Shown here one piece after another: positions 47,328-59,258 of a stretch of DNA of 64,000 bases. Source of the stretch: Xylona heveae TC161 (Eukaryota > Ascomycota > Xylonomycetes > Xylonales > Xylonaceae). The notes under the pieces are model-generated. The model was not told the DNA's origin. It did no database searches and saw only the letters and a list, made by a program, of their open reading frames with translations. A program made the translations under genes and the position numbers. The stretch lies in assembly GCF_001619985.1 (NCBI RefSeq), contig NW_017264193.1, positions 2,671,726-2,735,725 of the forward strand, in the 5' to 3' direction. The first letter of the stretch is position 1, and each line of letters starts with the position of its first letter.

Positions 47328-50300
47328 ATGTCTTCGACCAATTTGGATCACAATCATTACGCCCGGCTTCCACTTCGCCATGACGGATCAACCCCGTCGT
47401 CCGCTGATGGCTCATCGTCCTATCCGTTCCCTGCCCATCTACCCGCTGTCAACAACGCCTATCCCCAGCCATCCTCGCCGCCGCCCACCAGTCCTCTTCC
47501 GCCGATACCCTCAGCGGTTCATGTGCGGACAGCATCAGCTCAGCCACAGCGTCCAATAATCGACACAAACATCAGGAGTAATCCGCTGGATTCTCATTTC
47601 GGTGCCATCGCGGCGGGTCTTCGACGCGATGACAATTCTCCGGATCCTCACGAATTCTATCGAGACTCGTCCTTTTTACAACACGATAATCATTTTGACA
47701 ACCATTTTGCCGAACGGCAACACCGCCCGCCACTGTTTGGGGAGCTGCTTCTCAATTTAGGTTATCCGCCTGCTGGGCTGCCATATGGCGATGCACCGCG
47801 CAGATATCGCAGAGGGTCCGAAGGGAGCATGCACAGTCCGAACCCTGTGTTTTCGTCTGGAAGAAGAAGTCCTCTTGATATTGTGTCTCCGTCCTCTCCT
47901 ACTGCTTGGTATCTGGGAGTGACCCCTTCACTCGAAGGCGTGGACAACATGTCGAGACGACCTCAGCGCCCCAGTGCTCACCACCGAAGAGCTCGAAGCG
48001 ACTTTACCGGCATACCGGCCATCCCGCCAACTTCAAGTCAAGCCCATTTACATGCTTCGCATTTATCGCCGACAAATGGGTCAAAGCACCCTATCAGCCC
48101 TACAAACCCAAAGAGAGGCCGCAGCCAGCAATCCAAGATACCATTGAGCACGCGCCGGCTCAGTTCGGCGACCAACTCGGGAGGCTCATCTCCATCCACT
48201 CGACGGAGTTCTCTGGCAGAGAATTCTCCCATTCATCGTTTCTCGCCACCAAAAGGTATCAGTGGTATACCGAGGCCTACTGGAAAACCCGCAACTTCAT
48301 CCGATCAGCCGGCTCTCCCGCCTCCGCAAACAGTGCGATCTCGCCATGACAACCCGAAGAAAGACCCCGGTGGTAATGCGCGTTTGAAAGTCTATGTGTC
48401 TGCTCCACCTCCAAAAAAATCACCTCCACTGCGCAGTTCGCGCCCAAGGATGCCTGTATCTGCAGCATCTACTGTGGCATCCCGTGCCAAAGTTGCTGAT
48501 CGATTCTTATCAAACGTCAATTCGTCGGCTGCTTCCTCGGCCGCGAAAAACAGTAATGTCCAGCCGAAGAAAATACCAGAACTAGGGGGCATCGACCTCG
48601 CCGCTCGCAGGGAGAGGATACAGCGAGCTTTGAGTTCGAGCATGCGTGAGTTGGACAGAAATGACCAGAATAAGGCCAAGAGGTCGGGCTCTAGAACTCC
48701 AGAAACTAGAACGAACTCGAGCACGCCCAATACAGATCGCGTGGGCCGAGGTGTACTTCGCAATGGTTCCGAGCAAGATTCGCATCAAGAAGCCTTGTCC
48801 GATCCGATGGAGGCGCAGCCTCAGGTGCAGAACGAGAGCATCGATCAGAAGCCTCGCAATCATGCCATTGCTCCATTGACATTGACTACGACTGGCCTTC
48901 CTCAAGTATGCGACGAAGAAACAATGACTCGAGAGACCGAGTTTGAAGAAGACGCGTCTCCCACACTCGGAATTCCTGACAACCATGAGGCTTCATCAGT
49001 TTCGCCTGAGCATAAGTCTCTGCCTCATCACGAACGAATGGGACATTTGAATAATAGAGAAGAGAAGGCACGTGTCAATGAGTACTCTGAGAGCCAAGCA
49101 GCTGAGACGGAGAACAAAGAGGAAAGCCAACGCATGTTTGATTCAGTCTTGCAATTGAGAGATCGTACATCGCTGGTGTCGTCGGCAGGTGAAGAGTCGA
49201 TCCAGATAATGCTTGAACAGATGTCAAATCTTCCAAATCAGGATTCAACTTTGAACGACACTGATCAACCGGTGCCCGCGACGGAACATTCTACAATATC
49301 AAAGCCGCCGAAACTGGTGAACGTCTCGCCTGGTAATTTGGGAGGATCGTCATCGCAGAAAGCAGAAGCCGGCTCCGATGGAAGGTGTCTCGAAACGACA
49401 TCACTTTTGCCAGAATATAATACAGAGACTAGCGGGGGCCAACGCCAGCCAAAGGACCAAACTCCGCACCAAATTCCCCCCAGCGATATTCCCACCCCTG
49501 GAACCGGCCGCTGGACTTTGGATAGTGATCAGTATAGTACGATAAATCGAGTCCTAGATGCATATCAAGATTCAACGAGTGTCAGTCCCTTGCTGTTTCA
49601 AAATCTGCAACAGCAACTGCTATCTGGCTCTCCGGAGATTGCTCGACAAGCTGGCTGGGACCAGAAGGCAGTTACCCAACTCTATATGCAAGGGTTTTCT
49701 GGAAATCGATGGCGAGATGCTGCGTCACCGGCAAGACCGCCTAATTTGAGGCTTGATAGCCTTGAGAAGCATGATTTGCTCTCAACTCCGATGATTGCAC
49801 CGCACGATGCTTCAATCACTCCAGCCACGACGACCGATGCAGAGTGCAGTGAATCAGACGCAAACTCAACAGGGATCGGGAATACCTATGCGGCGTCTAG
49901 CAGTCCAGCTTTATCAAAGGAATCTGAGATGAAGTCACAGCAACCGGCTCGGGATCCTCAAGATAGCCCAGCCGATCCGTACAAACTCTTGCCTGAGCCT
50001 TTGTCTGAGCAGGACTGGGGTCTTCTTCAAAACACCTCATTTTTCCCACTCATGGAAGGCGAAGAATCTCCCGAATACAGGCCTACACCTCCGCCGAAGG
50101 ACTGGGAGAATGAACAACCTGCGGTACCTGACAAGATCTCATTGGCAAAGGGTGAATCTGGTCAAAAGCATGAAACTGCCACGGCTGCGAGATCAGAGCG
50201 GGGTGGACTGTATTCGTCTCCTTTGGGTTCTACTGGCGCAGGACTGGGTCTTGCGATCAATGTGGAATCATCGGGAGATTCACCCACCGTGCCTGCCCTT

Positions 50301-53009
50301 CCAAACCTATATCCACCGCCTCTACCAGCCCAGTCGACGATGCAAAGTCTGGCAGACCGGTCTGCTACTGCGTTTTCGCCCCCATCTCCAAGCGTCTATA
50401 GTGAGCAGCCATCTTCCAACCTATTGTCGTCTGCGCCTTTTGAGAGTATTCTGACCGAGATGCCAACAGTGGAGGAAGGCCTCCCTCCTATCGAAGACAT
50501 GACGACACAACAAGAAAATGAATCGAGTCGACCGGGGAGCAGTCAGGAGCAGGTCCTTCGTGACTCTGTGGCAAGCTCCGGACATGCCAGTTTATCCTCA
50601 CCAGAGCACCGTCGCCTTACGAGACGCCGGCTTCTCATTAAGGAACTTGTTGATACGGAATATTCCTTTAATCAGGACATGAAAGTCATTCAGAGCATTT
50701 ATAAGGAAACCTCATCAGCAGTGGACATTCTTACTGCTGATGACGTCAGAGTCTTGTTCGGAAATACGGACGAGATAGTCATTTTTTCAGAGGGATTCCT
50801 TGATGCGCTCAAACAGGCCGCCGCAAGTGTTTATGTCATGCCCAAGCAGAGTCGCTGGCGCCTCAAAAGTGGAAGTGTGTCTACAGCCAACAGCAGTGTC
50901 ATAAACGAAGGTGTTTTAACTGGTGGGCAGGAATCCACTGAGGAGGAAAAGGATAGAAAAACTCTTATCGGAGAAACGTTCATGCAACACCTCAGTGCTA
51001 TGGAAAAGGTGTACGGCGATTATTTGAGAAATCACGAAGCGGCAAACAAAAAGCTGCAGAGCCTCACTCCGCACCCCAAAGTCGCGATCTGGCTCCGAGA
51101 GTGTCACGCCTGCCATCAAGACATAACTTCTGCTTGGGATCTGGACTCACTGCTCGTCAAACCAGTTCAGCGAATACTAAAGTATCCGTTATTACTGCAA
51201 AACCTTATAGGGGAGACTCCGAAGGACCATCCTGATTACAAATCCCTTGAATCTTCGATTCGCGAAATGAAGGACACGTCCCACCGGATCAACGAAATGA
51301 AACGAAGGGCTGAACTAGTGGAGCAGGTGGTCAGCCGGAAACGAAAAGATTCTGACGTTCGGGGAGGCTTCTCAAAAGCTATTGGCCGCCGAACAGAGAA
51401 ATTCCGGCAGCAGGTTGGACTGTCAGATGCTATTGAGGACAAAGGCTATGACCAAGTTGTAGCCAAGTTTGGACCTCATTTCTTCCAGCTCCATGTGGTG
51501 ATTCGAGACGTGGATTCATACATTACTGATGTGCAAACCTACGTAGACTGCTTTCACAATTTCGCATCAGCGCTTGAAGGCATTCTCGAAGTCAGTCACA
51601 TCAACCATCCTGAGGTGGAGAGGAGATGGCGAAACTTTGCAAAGGTGGTCAGAGAAATTTCGACAATTTCCTTACCCGAACATGTAAGTACACATTGCTT
51701 CTGATTTTGGTCATGGCTACAGATTCTGATTGTGGCTCGTCATTGTAGCAAAATGCGGTGCGAAAGAACATCATTGAGCCTATGACAAGTCTGCTTGCCC
51801 TTCACGAAGGGCCGCAAAAGGTCATGCAAAAGCGGAACAAGCGTCTTATCGACTATTCTCGGTTCAAATCGATAAAAGATCGAGGGGATAAACCTGATAA
51901 AAAGACGCAAGAACAAGCCGATCAGTTCATGGCGCTTAACGATGCCCTCAAGGAGGAACTGCCAAAACTCTACAAGCTTACAGCAAACCTCGTTGCGGCA
52001 TGTTTGGACAAATTCGTGCATCTCCAAGGTCAATGGCAGACTGAATGGCAGAGCAGATTGGAGACAGTTCTTGAACAAATAAAATCGCCTGGCCGAATCT
52101 CTGACATCATCGACCAATTCTCTGGAGACTTCTCTTTCACTGAGGCACAGCTTCTCTGCCTCGGTATATGCAATGGCTCAATGCTTGCTGAGGCAGCCAA
52201 TTTCCTATCACCTTCAACTACGCTCGTCAATGACGAGTCACGGCGCCCTTCTCTGTATGGAGGCTCACGAAGTCGCGGGCTGTCCCTCGGAAGCGATGCG
52301 TCGCCGTCTCTGCCACCGCCAGACCTAGGGCAGCGTCACAGCGGAAACTTCAGTCTTTCCCCTATCCTGGGCCCATTGACTGGCCAACAAACTGGCTCTC
52401 ACCTCCTCGGCCAGTCTGCACTCGAGCGTATGCGAACTGGATCAAATTCTTCTGGGTTCTTTACGCCTGCCTCCCCACCACTAGGCAAGCGATCATCATC
52501 GGGCACTACAGTTGCTCAGGACCTAGCCCGTCCCACTTTTCCGCGGTCGAGCACAGGCTCCGTCTATTCCGCATCACATCAGGAACATCCACCGTTGGCG
52601 TCTCCCACCCGACTCCTTTCCGAGGTCTTCTCTTCGGCCATGCCAATGTCAGACTCTCCTCCCACATCGCAGCCGACTTCGCCAGTGCATGCCGAATCGA
52701 GCCAGAGAGAATTTCGCGTATTGTTCCTCGCCGCCAGCGTTTATGAATTCAACATTGACCGGGCAAGGCGGGAGGCAGGGTATCCTTATTTGACTTATGT
52801 TCCAGGAGAGGTATGATGAACGCCGATTCCCCCCTTCTATTTTCTTTAAACAAAAAACCGCCTGATCAACTGACATTTTATGGTATATTTAGGTGTTTGA
52901 TGTCATTGCGGAAAAGGGCGAGCTGTGGCTTGCCAGGAATCAAGACGATCCGACACAACAGCTAGGTTGGATTTGGAGCCGTCACTTTGCAAAGCTCACC
53001 AATGATTAA
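47328..53009 (+). CDS. Rho guanine nucleotide exchange factor, DH-BAR-SH3 (1844 aa)
   Basis: A Tuba/Gef1-like exchange factor, expected to activate Cdc42 or another Rho GTPase at growth sites. Exons 47328-51683, 51749-52810, 52893-53009. The first 1090 residues are Ser/Pro-rich, disordered and presumably phosphoregulated. The DH domain (about 1098-1335) starts RRLLIKELVDTEYSFNQDMKVIQ and ends with the conserved VKPVQRILKYPLLLQNLI and DYKSLESSIREMKD helices. A BAR-like coiled region (about 1345-1570) follows: YDQVVAKFGPHFFQLHVVIRD ... CLDKFVHLQGQWQTEW. The last two exons encode a C-terminal SH3-like fold: FRVLFLAASVYEFN ... LTYVPGEVFDVIAEKGELWLARN. The start is the first ATG in the long frame; an upstream coding exon at 47127 is possible. 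Confidence 0.88.
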
Positions 53010-54479
53010 AACCGCTTCACTCAAATATACGATCACCTTACGGCCACGTCATTTTATTTCCTCGAGCCACAATTTATTTTTTATGTTCACGACAGTTTAT
53101 TTACCTAACTTGGTTCTTACACGACTATTACGGCTTCTTATCTTCTCTTACACTCCACATTATTGGGTTTAGTTCTGGCTAAGGGTTGTGCTTTTTTGAA
53201 CGGACATCTGCTCGGAAAAGCCAAGAAAGGGACTGTGGTCCTACGCATAACCATACTGGCGCAATCAGGGTCTTTTTTTATCTACCATTTCTCGTCCTAC
53301 TTCGAACGCGTATTATATCCCCATCATCTTTTTCCTATTTTGTCATTTAGCTGTCTGAGTTTCTCTCCTGTTCTTTCTCTTTCCCTCCTTCCCTTGCTGC
53401 CTTCCTATTTCTTCTTCTTGCTGAATCAATCTTTTCTCGCTTTCGAGTGTTCTCTTTCCGACACCGCCATGTATCTTTGCTGTTGAATAGGTTACCTGTC
53501 ACTTTGTCATATCCTATCTTATCATTTTCTAATATGTTTCTGTTTTCTTCATTTGTTCGAATGTGTCGACGGAAGCTTTTCATTTTAAAGTTCAAGAACG
53601 AGTTACGATGATGAAGAGAATACCAAAATTCTGTCCTAGATATCACTTCTCTCTCCTTTTCCTCCTGTCCTTTTTCTTTTCTTATATCAAAATTATCAAT
53701 TCAATGGATTAGAGTCTACATGATCAAGTTCTTTTCTTGCAAAGAAGAAAGTAGAAAAACAAATTGCAAACAGAAACGTGAGAAAGTCAGAAATATTACA
53801 CTCTAATCCCCTTGCCGTCTGAACGCCTGCAACCTTACCTTCTACCTCTCTCTTTTCCATTCCCCTTATTCAGTAAAATGACCAAACCCCTGCCAAAATG
53901 AATATTTGCTCCTTCTCCAGCCGCTCAAAATCAAAATGTGTACTGTAGTACTACTATTGCTGTTGTTCCAATTGCTTATAGTATTACTACGGCCATGAAC
54001 ACGCTGACATGCATATACTTTGAATACGCAGACTGGGTACGTCGCATTACTACACATATGCTTTCCACGCGCAACAGAGTCACCAGGGAGGAACATATTG
54101 TGCTTTTCTTTTTTCTTGTCTTATTTTTCTTAGATGTTATGTCATATGTGCTCTCACGTAGCTAGTGGGAAAACGCCTTTTTTTTCCCTTTCCCCTTTCA
54201 ACCTCTTCTCAAATGCTTCGCTGTTTTAAATGTCCCATTCGGCTTGCTTGCCACTGTCATTAACGTTTCTAAAAGAATGCAGAGAAATAAAAGCAAATAA
54301 AATTTTATAAGATACAAAGTGCAATTAGACAAAGCTCGTGATCGATAAACTCCTTGGAAATATGAAAGGGTTGGCAATGTATGTAGATGTGGAAAATATT
54401 TGGGGGGAGGGGAAGAAGAAGAAGAAGATGATGATGATGATGATGATGGAAAAGAGATCAAAGGTTCATCATATTCTTT
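53010..54479. other. Convergent 3' region, RhoGEF / NF-X1, C/T-rich
   Basis: A 1.5-kb gap between two gene ends. The RhoGEF-side stretch 53330-53430 is strongly C/T-rich on the plus strand. At 54412-54449 an (AGA)n(TGA)n microsatellite lies close to the NF-X1 stop codon. No believable gene. Confidence 0.6.
54412..54449. repeat. (AAG)n(ATG)n microsatellite
   Basis: About five AAG units followed by about seven ATG units, immediately downstream of the minus-strand NF-X1 gene, in its probable 3' UTR. Confidence 0.85.
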
Positions 54480-57400
54480 TCAAGCAGCTGGAGTGGAAGG
54501 AGCAGCGCCTTCTTCCTCTTTATTGTCTGCCGGACTTGCGACGTCGAGAGGACCTGCAGCTGCTACAGCGGGAGTTGCTGCGGCAGGTACAGGAACGGTT
54601 ACATCTTCGCTAGCGGGTGGGGTAGCAGATGTAGAAGCAAAGGCCGAGGCTGAAGGAGAGGCAGAAGCATCAATTGGGGAAAGATTTGAAGAGTCTAGAA
54701 GCGGGACATCGGAGGTGGGCTCGGCATCACTAGCTTCCGCGTGGTCCTTTTCAGTCTTTTCTTTTTCTTCCTCCTCGGCCTCTGCTGCCTCCCAGTCATC
54801 AACAACCTCGGTCGTCGTACGCTTTGCTTTGGCTTCGGCCTTCTTTTTCTTTGCATCGGCAAGGCGGCTTCCAAGGACGGTGAAGGTGTTCCTGGCACTA
54901 CCGACGGCTGGGAGGACGGGAGCACGCCTTGGCGCCGCGGCTTTGGCCGCAACTTGACTCCATCCGCCGGCACTGTCGGCTTCTCTGCGGAGAACATTCA
55001 GGCTTGTGTCGAGGCTACAGAGTTGGATGCTGCCGGCGAGAGATTTGGAATTGACCGTCTTCGCCAATGAAGACTTTATAGATTTGAGGTTGGCTTCAAC
55101 TGTGAGCTCAGCCAGTGCAGGAGGTGATCGAGCTTTGAGTGCAATTTCTTCGCTGGGAAGGAACGAAATCTCGAGCTCGATACCACTAGGATCAACCAGG
55201 AGTGGGCCCAGATCAGAGGAGATTTCTTCAATGGTCAACCCAAAACGTGGTGCCGTCATGAGAAACCCATTGTACGGAGTCTGTCGGTTGATATTCTGGC
55301 TTGCTTCTTGTTTTCTGCGAGATCCAGAGTCAGAGCTCGGGTTCAAGGTTGTCGGCTTAACCCTGAGACATTCCGAGAGCGTCTTCATGGGCGCTGCCAC
55401 AAAGCGGGGAGTTTTGAACACAATAACGTGTCTGTGAGGTTCAGGATCCATGCTCTCGCTGTCAAGGCCAATGTCTTGGGTCAGGGAATGGACGAAAGCT
55501 CGCTGGTGTGCGGGCATGGGCTTGAATCTCAGGCGCTTCTGAGTCTCATCGGCGGCAAAGATGCGAATCTCACGTTCTGGTCCAGGCGCCCACTTCGCAT
55601 TCTCTTGAAACATTGAAAGAGTGTCCTGGGAATACGGAACATGGTCGTCCTGGTGAGCCTCTGGATCGATTCTAAGGGCAAGAGCTAATTGCCGGTTGCG
55701 CTCGAGTCTTCCGCATTCATCATCGCATTTGAGCTCCTTTTGGGAGTTTCCCTCGTCCCTGTTGGATGCGTTGCATTTCATTTCCTGCTTGAGGCGCTGG
55801 CAGTCACAGGTAACCATGATTTTGTGAATGCATGGTTTATCCTCTTTACATGTCGAAGGAGCATGGCATGGCTCCTCACAAGAGTGCCCACAGGTCTTTT
55901 TGGGCTTCCCACAAGCTTGCAGGCATGGCCGTCCGGCATCTTCACAGTCTCCGGGTCTATGACAAGTTTTCCGACAGAAATGTGACCCACACTTTAGTTT
56001 CCTTCCGCAAATTTCACCGCACCTAACGTCCGCCAGCCAGCATTGTTGATTCTTCAGTGCTCTCCTACCACACAAACACTGTTTCTCCGTCAGGAATGGA
56101 CATCGAGGACAACTCTCCTCATCACCATGACAGTTGTGAGGGACCTGAGGATGGCCACAAAGCTTGGGTCTTTCACAGTCAAATCTGCAAGGCGGCGGCT
56201 TCGTCCCACAGGGAAGTGGAGGGTGCAGCACAGTTCGCCCACAATTACAACTGATTTCATCAAATATTGCTTCTCTGCAGCTACCACAAGGGCCTTTGTG
56301 GCAAAGCTCAGGGCATGTGTGCGTGCCGCACTTGAGCAACCGGCCGCAAATTCGTGTACAGATGTGCTCGGCTTCAAAATCGTTTTCGAATGGGCGAGGA
56401 GGGGCGTTGAGAGGTCTCAGCTTCTTCTTCGTAATCTGGCGCTCTACTGCCTTTCGCTCTCCGGGGCAGCATCGCTCGCCGCACTCATGTCGGCCACAAC
56501 TGAGTGCAGTTTTACAGATGCGTATGCACTGTGGCGGCTCTTCTGTCCCCTGATGACAAGTTGTAGATGACAGTACGCGGCCACATCGGCATGCAATAGG
56601 TACTGTCAACAAACAGGGAAGACACGGGTCTGAATGGCAGACTTGCTGGCAGGGATGCCCGCAGGCCAGCATTTTCAAACACTTCTTGTTGCAATTTGGA
56701 ATCTTATCTTCACAGGAGCGTCGAGGTTGCTCGGATATCTCGGTCAACGGAGTTTTGCCGCAAGGGCAAAGATGTACAATATCTGGAGAGCGCGGGCAAT
56801 GTGTTGGTTTCTCTTCCTGGGAATGACATGGTTTTTCGCATTTGTGTTTGCCGCAATCGAATAGCCGCTCGCACATCTGCTCACAATCGAATAGGCCAGT
56901 CCAACCATCAACCGTAGTTGTTCCGTCACCTAGAAAGATGGTCTCCTTGCAGTCTTTCTCGTCTCCTTTCTCGCAGCAAATAATAGGTTTCTCAACCTTG
57001 CCGCAATAGCAGCGAGCGTCAACCCTGACCTCACAAGCACCGCACAGACCCTCGTGACAGGGTCGCTCACAATAGTGCTCTCCGCAGGGCATCAGGTCTC
57101 CACATATCTGACCACAGCTCCAGCCTGACTCATAGTTGGTGTCGAGACATTTCCTTGTTGCGATCTCTTTCCCACAGAAACAGCTGAGTGTGGGTCCCAT
57201 ATGGGAGCAAGGAGGACAAGGACCAGCATGACAAATCAAGTCGCACGGATGCGGACATTTTTTGGGCAACGGCCTGGGTTTGCCACAGGTTTGTCCACAG
57301 GAATGAGGAGGCAGACCTGAGATAGAGCGAGGATCCACTTCCTTCTCGCACCAGCAAGTATATGCCGATGGCAGCACTTCCGTAGGTAGATTGCATCCAG

Positions 57401-58280
57401 GGCATCTCCATTGTCGGGGCGCCGGGAGGTCACCGCTCTCCTGCTGACGCTGGGCCGAAGCAGAATCATCGTTCCTTGACCATTTTTTGATGCAGCCAAG
57501 GTGAAAGACGGTCCAGCATGTTTTGCAAGACCAGACCTTTGAGTTCCGTGCCACTTCATTTGTGCAGATTGGGCACTCGTAGTTGGCGTTGTCAATGTCT
57601 TCGTGCGTCCTCGTTCCAATATCTTCTGCTGTCGACCGCGAGGGCCTTCTCTTTCCAGAAGTTTTCACCGGCCCAGAGCCTCGAGTAGCTTTCGCTTCTG
57701 GGCGCCTCGGCTTTTGATCTTTCTTCGCTGCTCGCTGTAAGACTGGTTGGCCGGGTTGAAATTCAGGAGCATCGGCTTGGAGCTCCGCGAAGACATTTCC
57801 TGGCTCTGCTGATGGTTCAACCGTAAGATTACCACCGAATGTCCGTCCCGGATTTATCCTTGTGCCTGCTCCTCTGAACTGCCTCGAAGAATTGATAGGT
57901 TGCCTCTGTCCCGCAGAGGCATCCTCTCGGTTGCCGGTTTTTGGCTTGTTTTTCCCCCTCGCTCTATTACCTGTATTTCGTGGTTTTCGAGAAGAATTGT
58001 TTTCTCTTGCGGAAGTGTCTTCGCCAGAGCCCGCAGCTGGGCCTCGGATGGCCGCTGGAGCACTCGGAGGAATCTGATGTGAAGGAAGCGCAGTCTGTTG
58101 CATGCCAGATGTCGCTGGATTCACACCCACAGGCGCATTTTGTCCAGGAGTTTCGGAAAATGCTTGTGCTTCTTGAGTTGCTGGTTCGGCAGTTCGCCGA
58201 GGCCGTCGCCACCTCTGGCGCTGACGAGGAGGGCGTGGAGGTGCTTGGGTCGGCTGCGATGCCGCCGCTGTTGTTGTCAT
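54480..58280 (-). CDS. FAP1: NF-X1-type zinc-finger protein, FAP1 homologue (1266 aa)
   Basis: The fungal orthologue of human NFX1 and yeast Fap1, a nucleic-acid-binding regulator; Fap1 binds the prolyl isomerase Fpr1. It is a single intron-free frame. Order of parts: Arg/Pro-rich disordered N-terminus; a RING/PHD finger (about 234-295) CPICTNEVARNSKVWSCKTCWTVFHLGCIKKW; some eight NF-X1 cysteine fingers with the repeated pattern CGxHxCxxxCHxGxCxxC (for example CGEHYCERPCHEGLCGAC and CGTHTCPELCHKGPCGSC) to about 830; and an R3H-like domain (about 855-970) with RNRQLALALRID, PAHQRAFVHSLTQDIGL and HRHVIVFKTP. The C-terminus is Ala/Glu/Ser-rich low complexity, including a helical Lys/Glu block. 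The start is the first ATG in frame. Confidence 0.95.
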   Translation of the reverse strand: MTTTAAASQPTQAPPRPPRQRQRWRRPRRTAEPATQEAQAFSETPGQNAPVGVNPATSGMQQTALPSHQIPPSAPAAIRGPAAGSGEDTSARENNSSRKPRNTGNRARGKNKPKTGNREDASAGQRQPINSSRQFRGAGTRINPGRTFGGNLTVEPSAEPGNVFAELQADAPEFQPGQPVLQRAAKKDQKPRRPEAKATRGSGPVKTSGKRRPSRSTAEDIGTRTHEDIDNANYECPICTNEVARNSKVWSCKTCWTVFHLGCIKKWSRNDDSASAQRQQESGDLPAPRQWRCPGCNLPTEVLPSAYTCWCEKEVDPRSISGLPPHSCGQTCGKPRPLPKKCPHPCDLICHAGPCPPCSHMGPTLSCFCGKEIATRKCLDTNYESGWSCGQICGDLMPCGEHYCERPCHEGLCGACEVRVDARCYCGKVEKPIICCEKGDEKDCKETIFLGDGTTTVDGWTGLFDCEQMCERLFDCGKHKCEKPCHSQEEKPTHCPRSPDIVHLCPCGKTPLTEISEQPRRSCEDKIPNCNKKCLKMLACGHPCQQVCHSDPCLPCLLTVPIACRCGRVLSSTTCHQGTEEPPQCIRICKTALSCGRHECGERCCPGERKAVERQITKKKLRPLNAPPRPFENDFEAEHICTRICGRLLKCGTHTCPELCHKGPCGSCREAIFDEISCNCGRTVLHPPLPCGTKPPPCRFDCERPKLCGHPQVPHNCHGDEESCPRCPFLTEKQCLCGRRALKNQQCWLADVRCGEICGRKLKCGSHFCRKTCHRPGDCEDAGRPCLQACGKPKKTCGHSCEEPCHAPSTCKEDKPCIHKIMVTCDCQRLKQEMKCNASNRDEGNSQKELKCDDECGRLERNRQLALALRIDPEAHQDDHVPYSQDTLSMFQENAKWAPGPEREIRIFAADETQKRLRFKPMPAHQRAFVHSLTQDIGLDSESMDPEPHRHVIVFKTPRFVAAPMKTLSECLRVKPTTLNPSSDSGSRRKQEASQNINRQTPYNGFLMTAPRFGLTIEEISSDLGPLLVDPSGIELEISFLPSEEIALKARSPPALAELTVEANLKSIKSSLAKTVNSKSLAGSIQLCSLDTSLNVLRREADSAGGWSQVAAKAAAPRRAPVLPAVGSARNTFTVLGSRLADAKKKKAEAKAKRTTTEVVDDWEAAEAEEEEKEKTEKDHAEASDAEPTSDVPLLDSSNLSPIDASASPSASAFASTSATPPASEDVTVPVPAAATPAVAAAGPLDVASPADNKEEEGAAPSTPAA

Positions 58281-59258
58281 TTCAAATCTTGTAGGTTCAG
58301 GAGGACGGTCGATGGGTGGCGAATGAATTGTGAGTTATTGTGATCTAACGAAGGGGCGCCGTGGCCGATGGTAGGTGGAAATCTCAGTAAGAAAAGATAT
58401 GATACAAATCAGGTTGGTAGGATTGGGTAGCGATTATATTTGAATCTGGAGGCTCCCACGCAATGAAATGATATGGAATTCAAGGAAGAATGCCGTCGTG
58501 ACTCACGGCAAGATGAAAGAGCTCATCTGAGGAAGGCAGGAGGTTTTGCAAAAGGCGTGGGATTTATGGTGGTGGCAATGCTAGAAGATTATCTTTTGCG
58601 ATATGATGAAAACAATGGGCAATTACTGTACTGCTGTAAGTTTTCCCAAGCGGCTTTAACCGGACGGAGAATTTCACCGCCTTCTCTAGTGGGACAAGCC
58701 ATGACGCACTTGACGAAACTTGCCTATCCTGGTAATCCAATGATTTGCGGGTGACTCAGTAAATTGTCGTACAGTTTACCAGTACCTAAACAGTATCCAT
58801 TTTGGCTCTTTTCAGAGAAAAACACGTTTCATAATATTCGGCAAATCCAATAAGGACATACCTAGGTGTGTCTTAGATCTTCGTATGATTGGCACTTGAT
58901 AGGCAATGTCTGGATCTGTCATCATCGTCCGTAGAGCGACATTATATAGCTGGCAGCAATGATAGTAATTATACTATAAACCGAAATTGAACTACTCTTG
59001 AACATGGCGTGGTATGGGCTTGCGGTCTTCCTTATTTTCACAAAAGCCTCGTAAAGTGTGATGTCTCTTGAGAATGTAATGATCAACACTCGCTGTGGCT
59101 TTCATATGGCGGTGGCGTTAGCGAAGCGCTTTAGACGCGTCTTCCCGTCACGACTTCGCGTCTCCCATTAAGCCCTCCGTATTTCCAAAGATGCGATAAT
59201 CTAGGCCCAACCAACGGAACAGGCCGCATTGATTTCTTCGCAATTCTGCTGTTTCAGT
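58281..59258. promoter_or_regulatory. Divergent promoter, NF-X1 / MSH3
   Basis: A 978-bp region between head-to-head genes. The MSH3-proximal part contains an MCB-type site (separate entry). No additional gene supported. Confidence 0.6.
59133..59142. promoter_or_regulatory. MCB-like palindrome AGACGCGTCT upstream of MSH3
   Basis: A perfect 10-bp palindrome with the ACGCGT core of the MluI cell-cycle box, about 120 bp before the MSH3 start. A second ACGCGA-like word (TCGCGT on the plus strand) follows at about 59156. MBF-type factors drive DNA-replication and repair genes in G1/S; a role here is inference. Confidence 0.5.
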
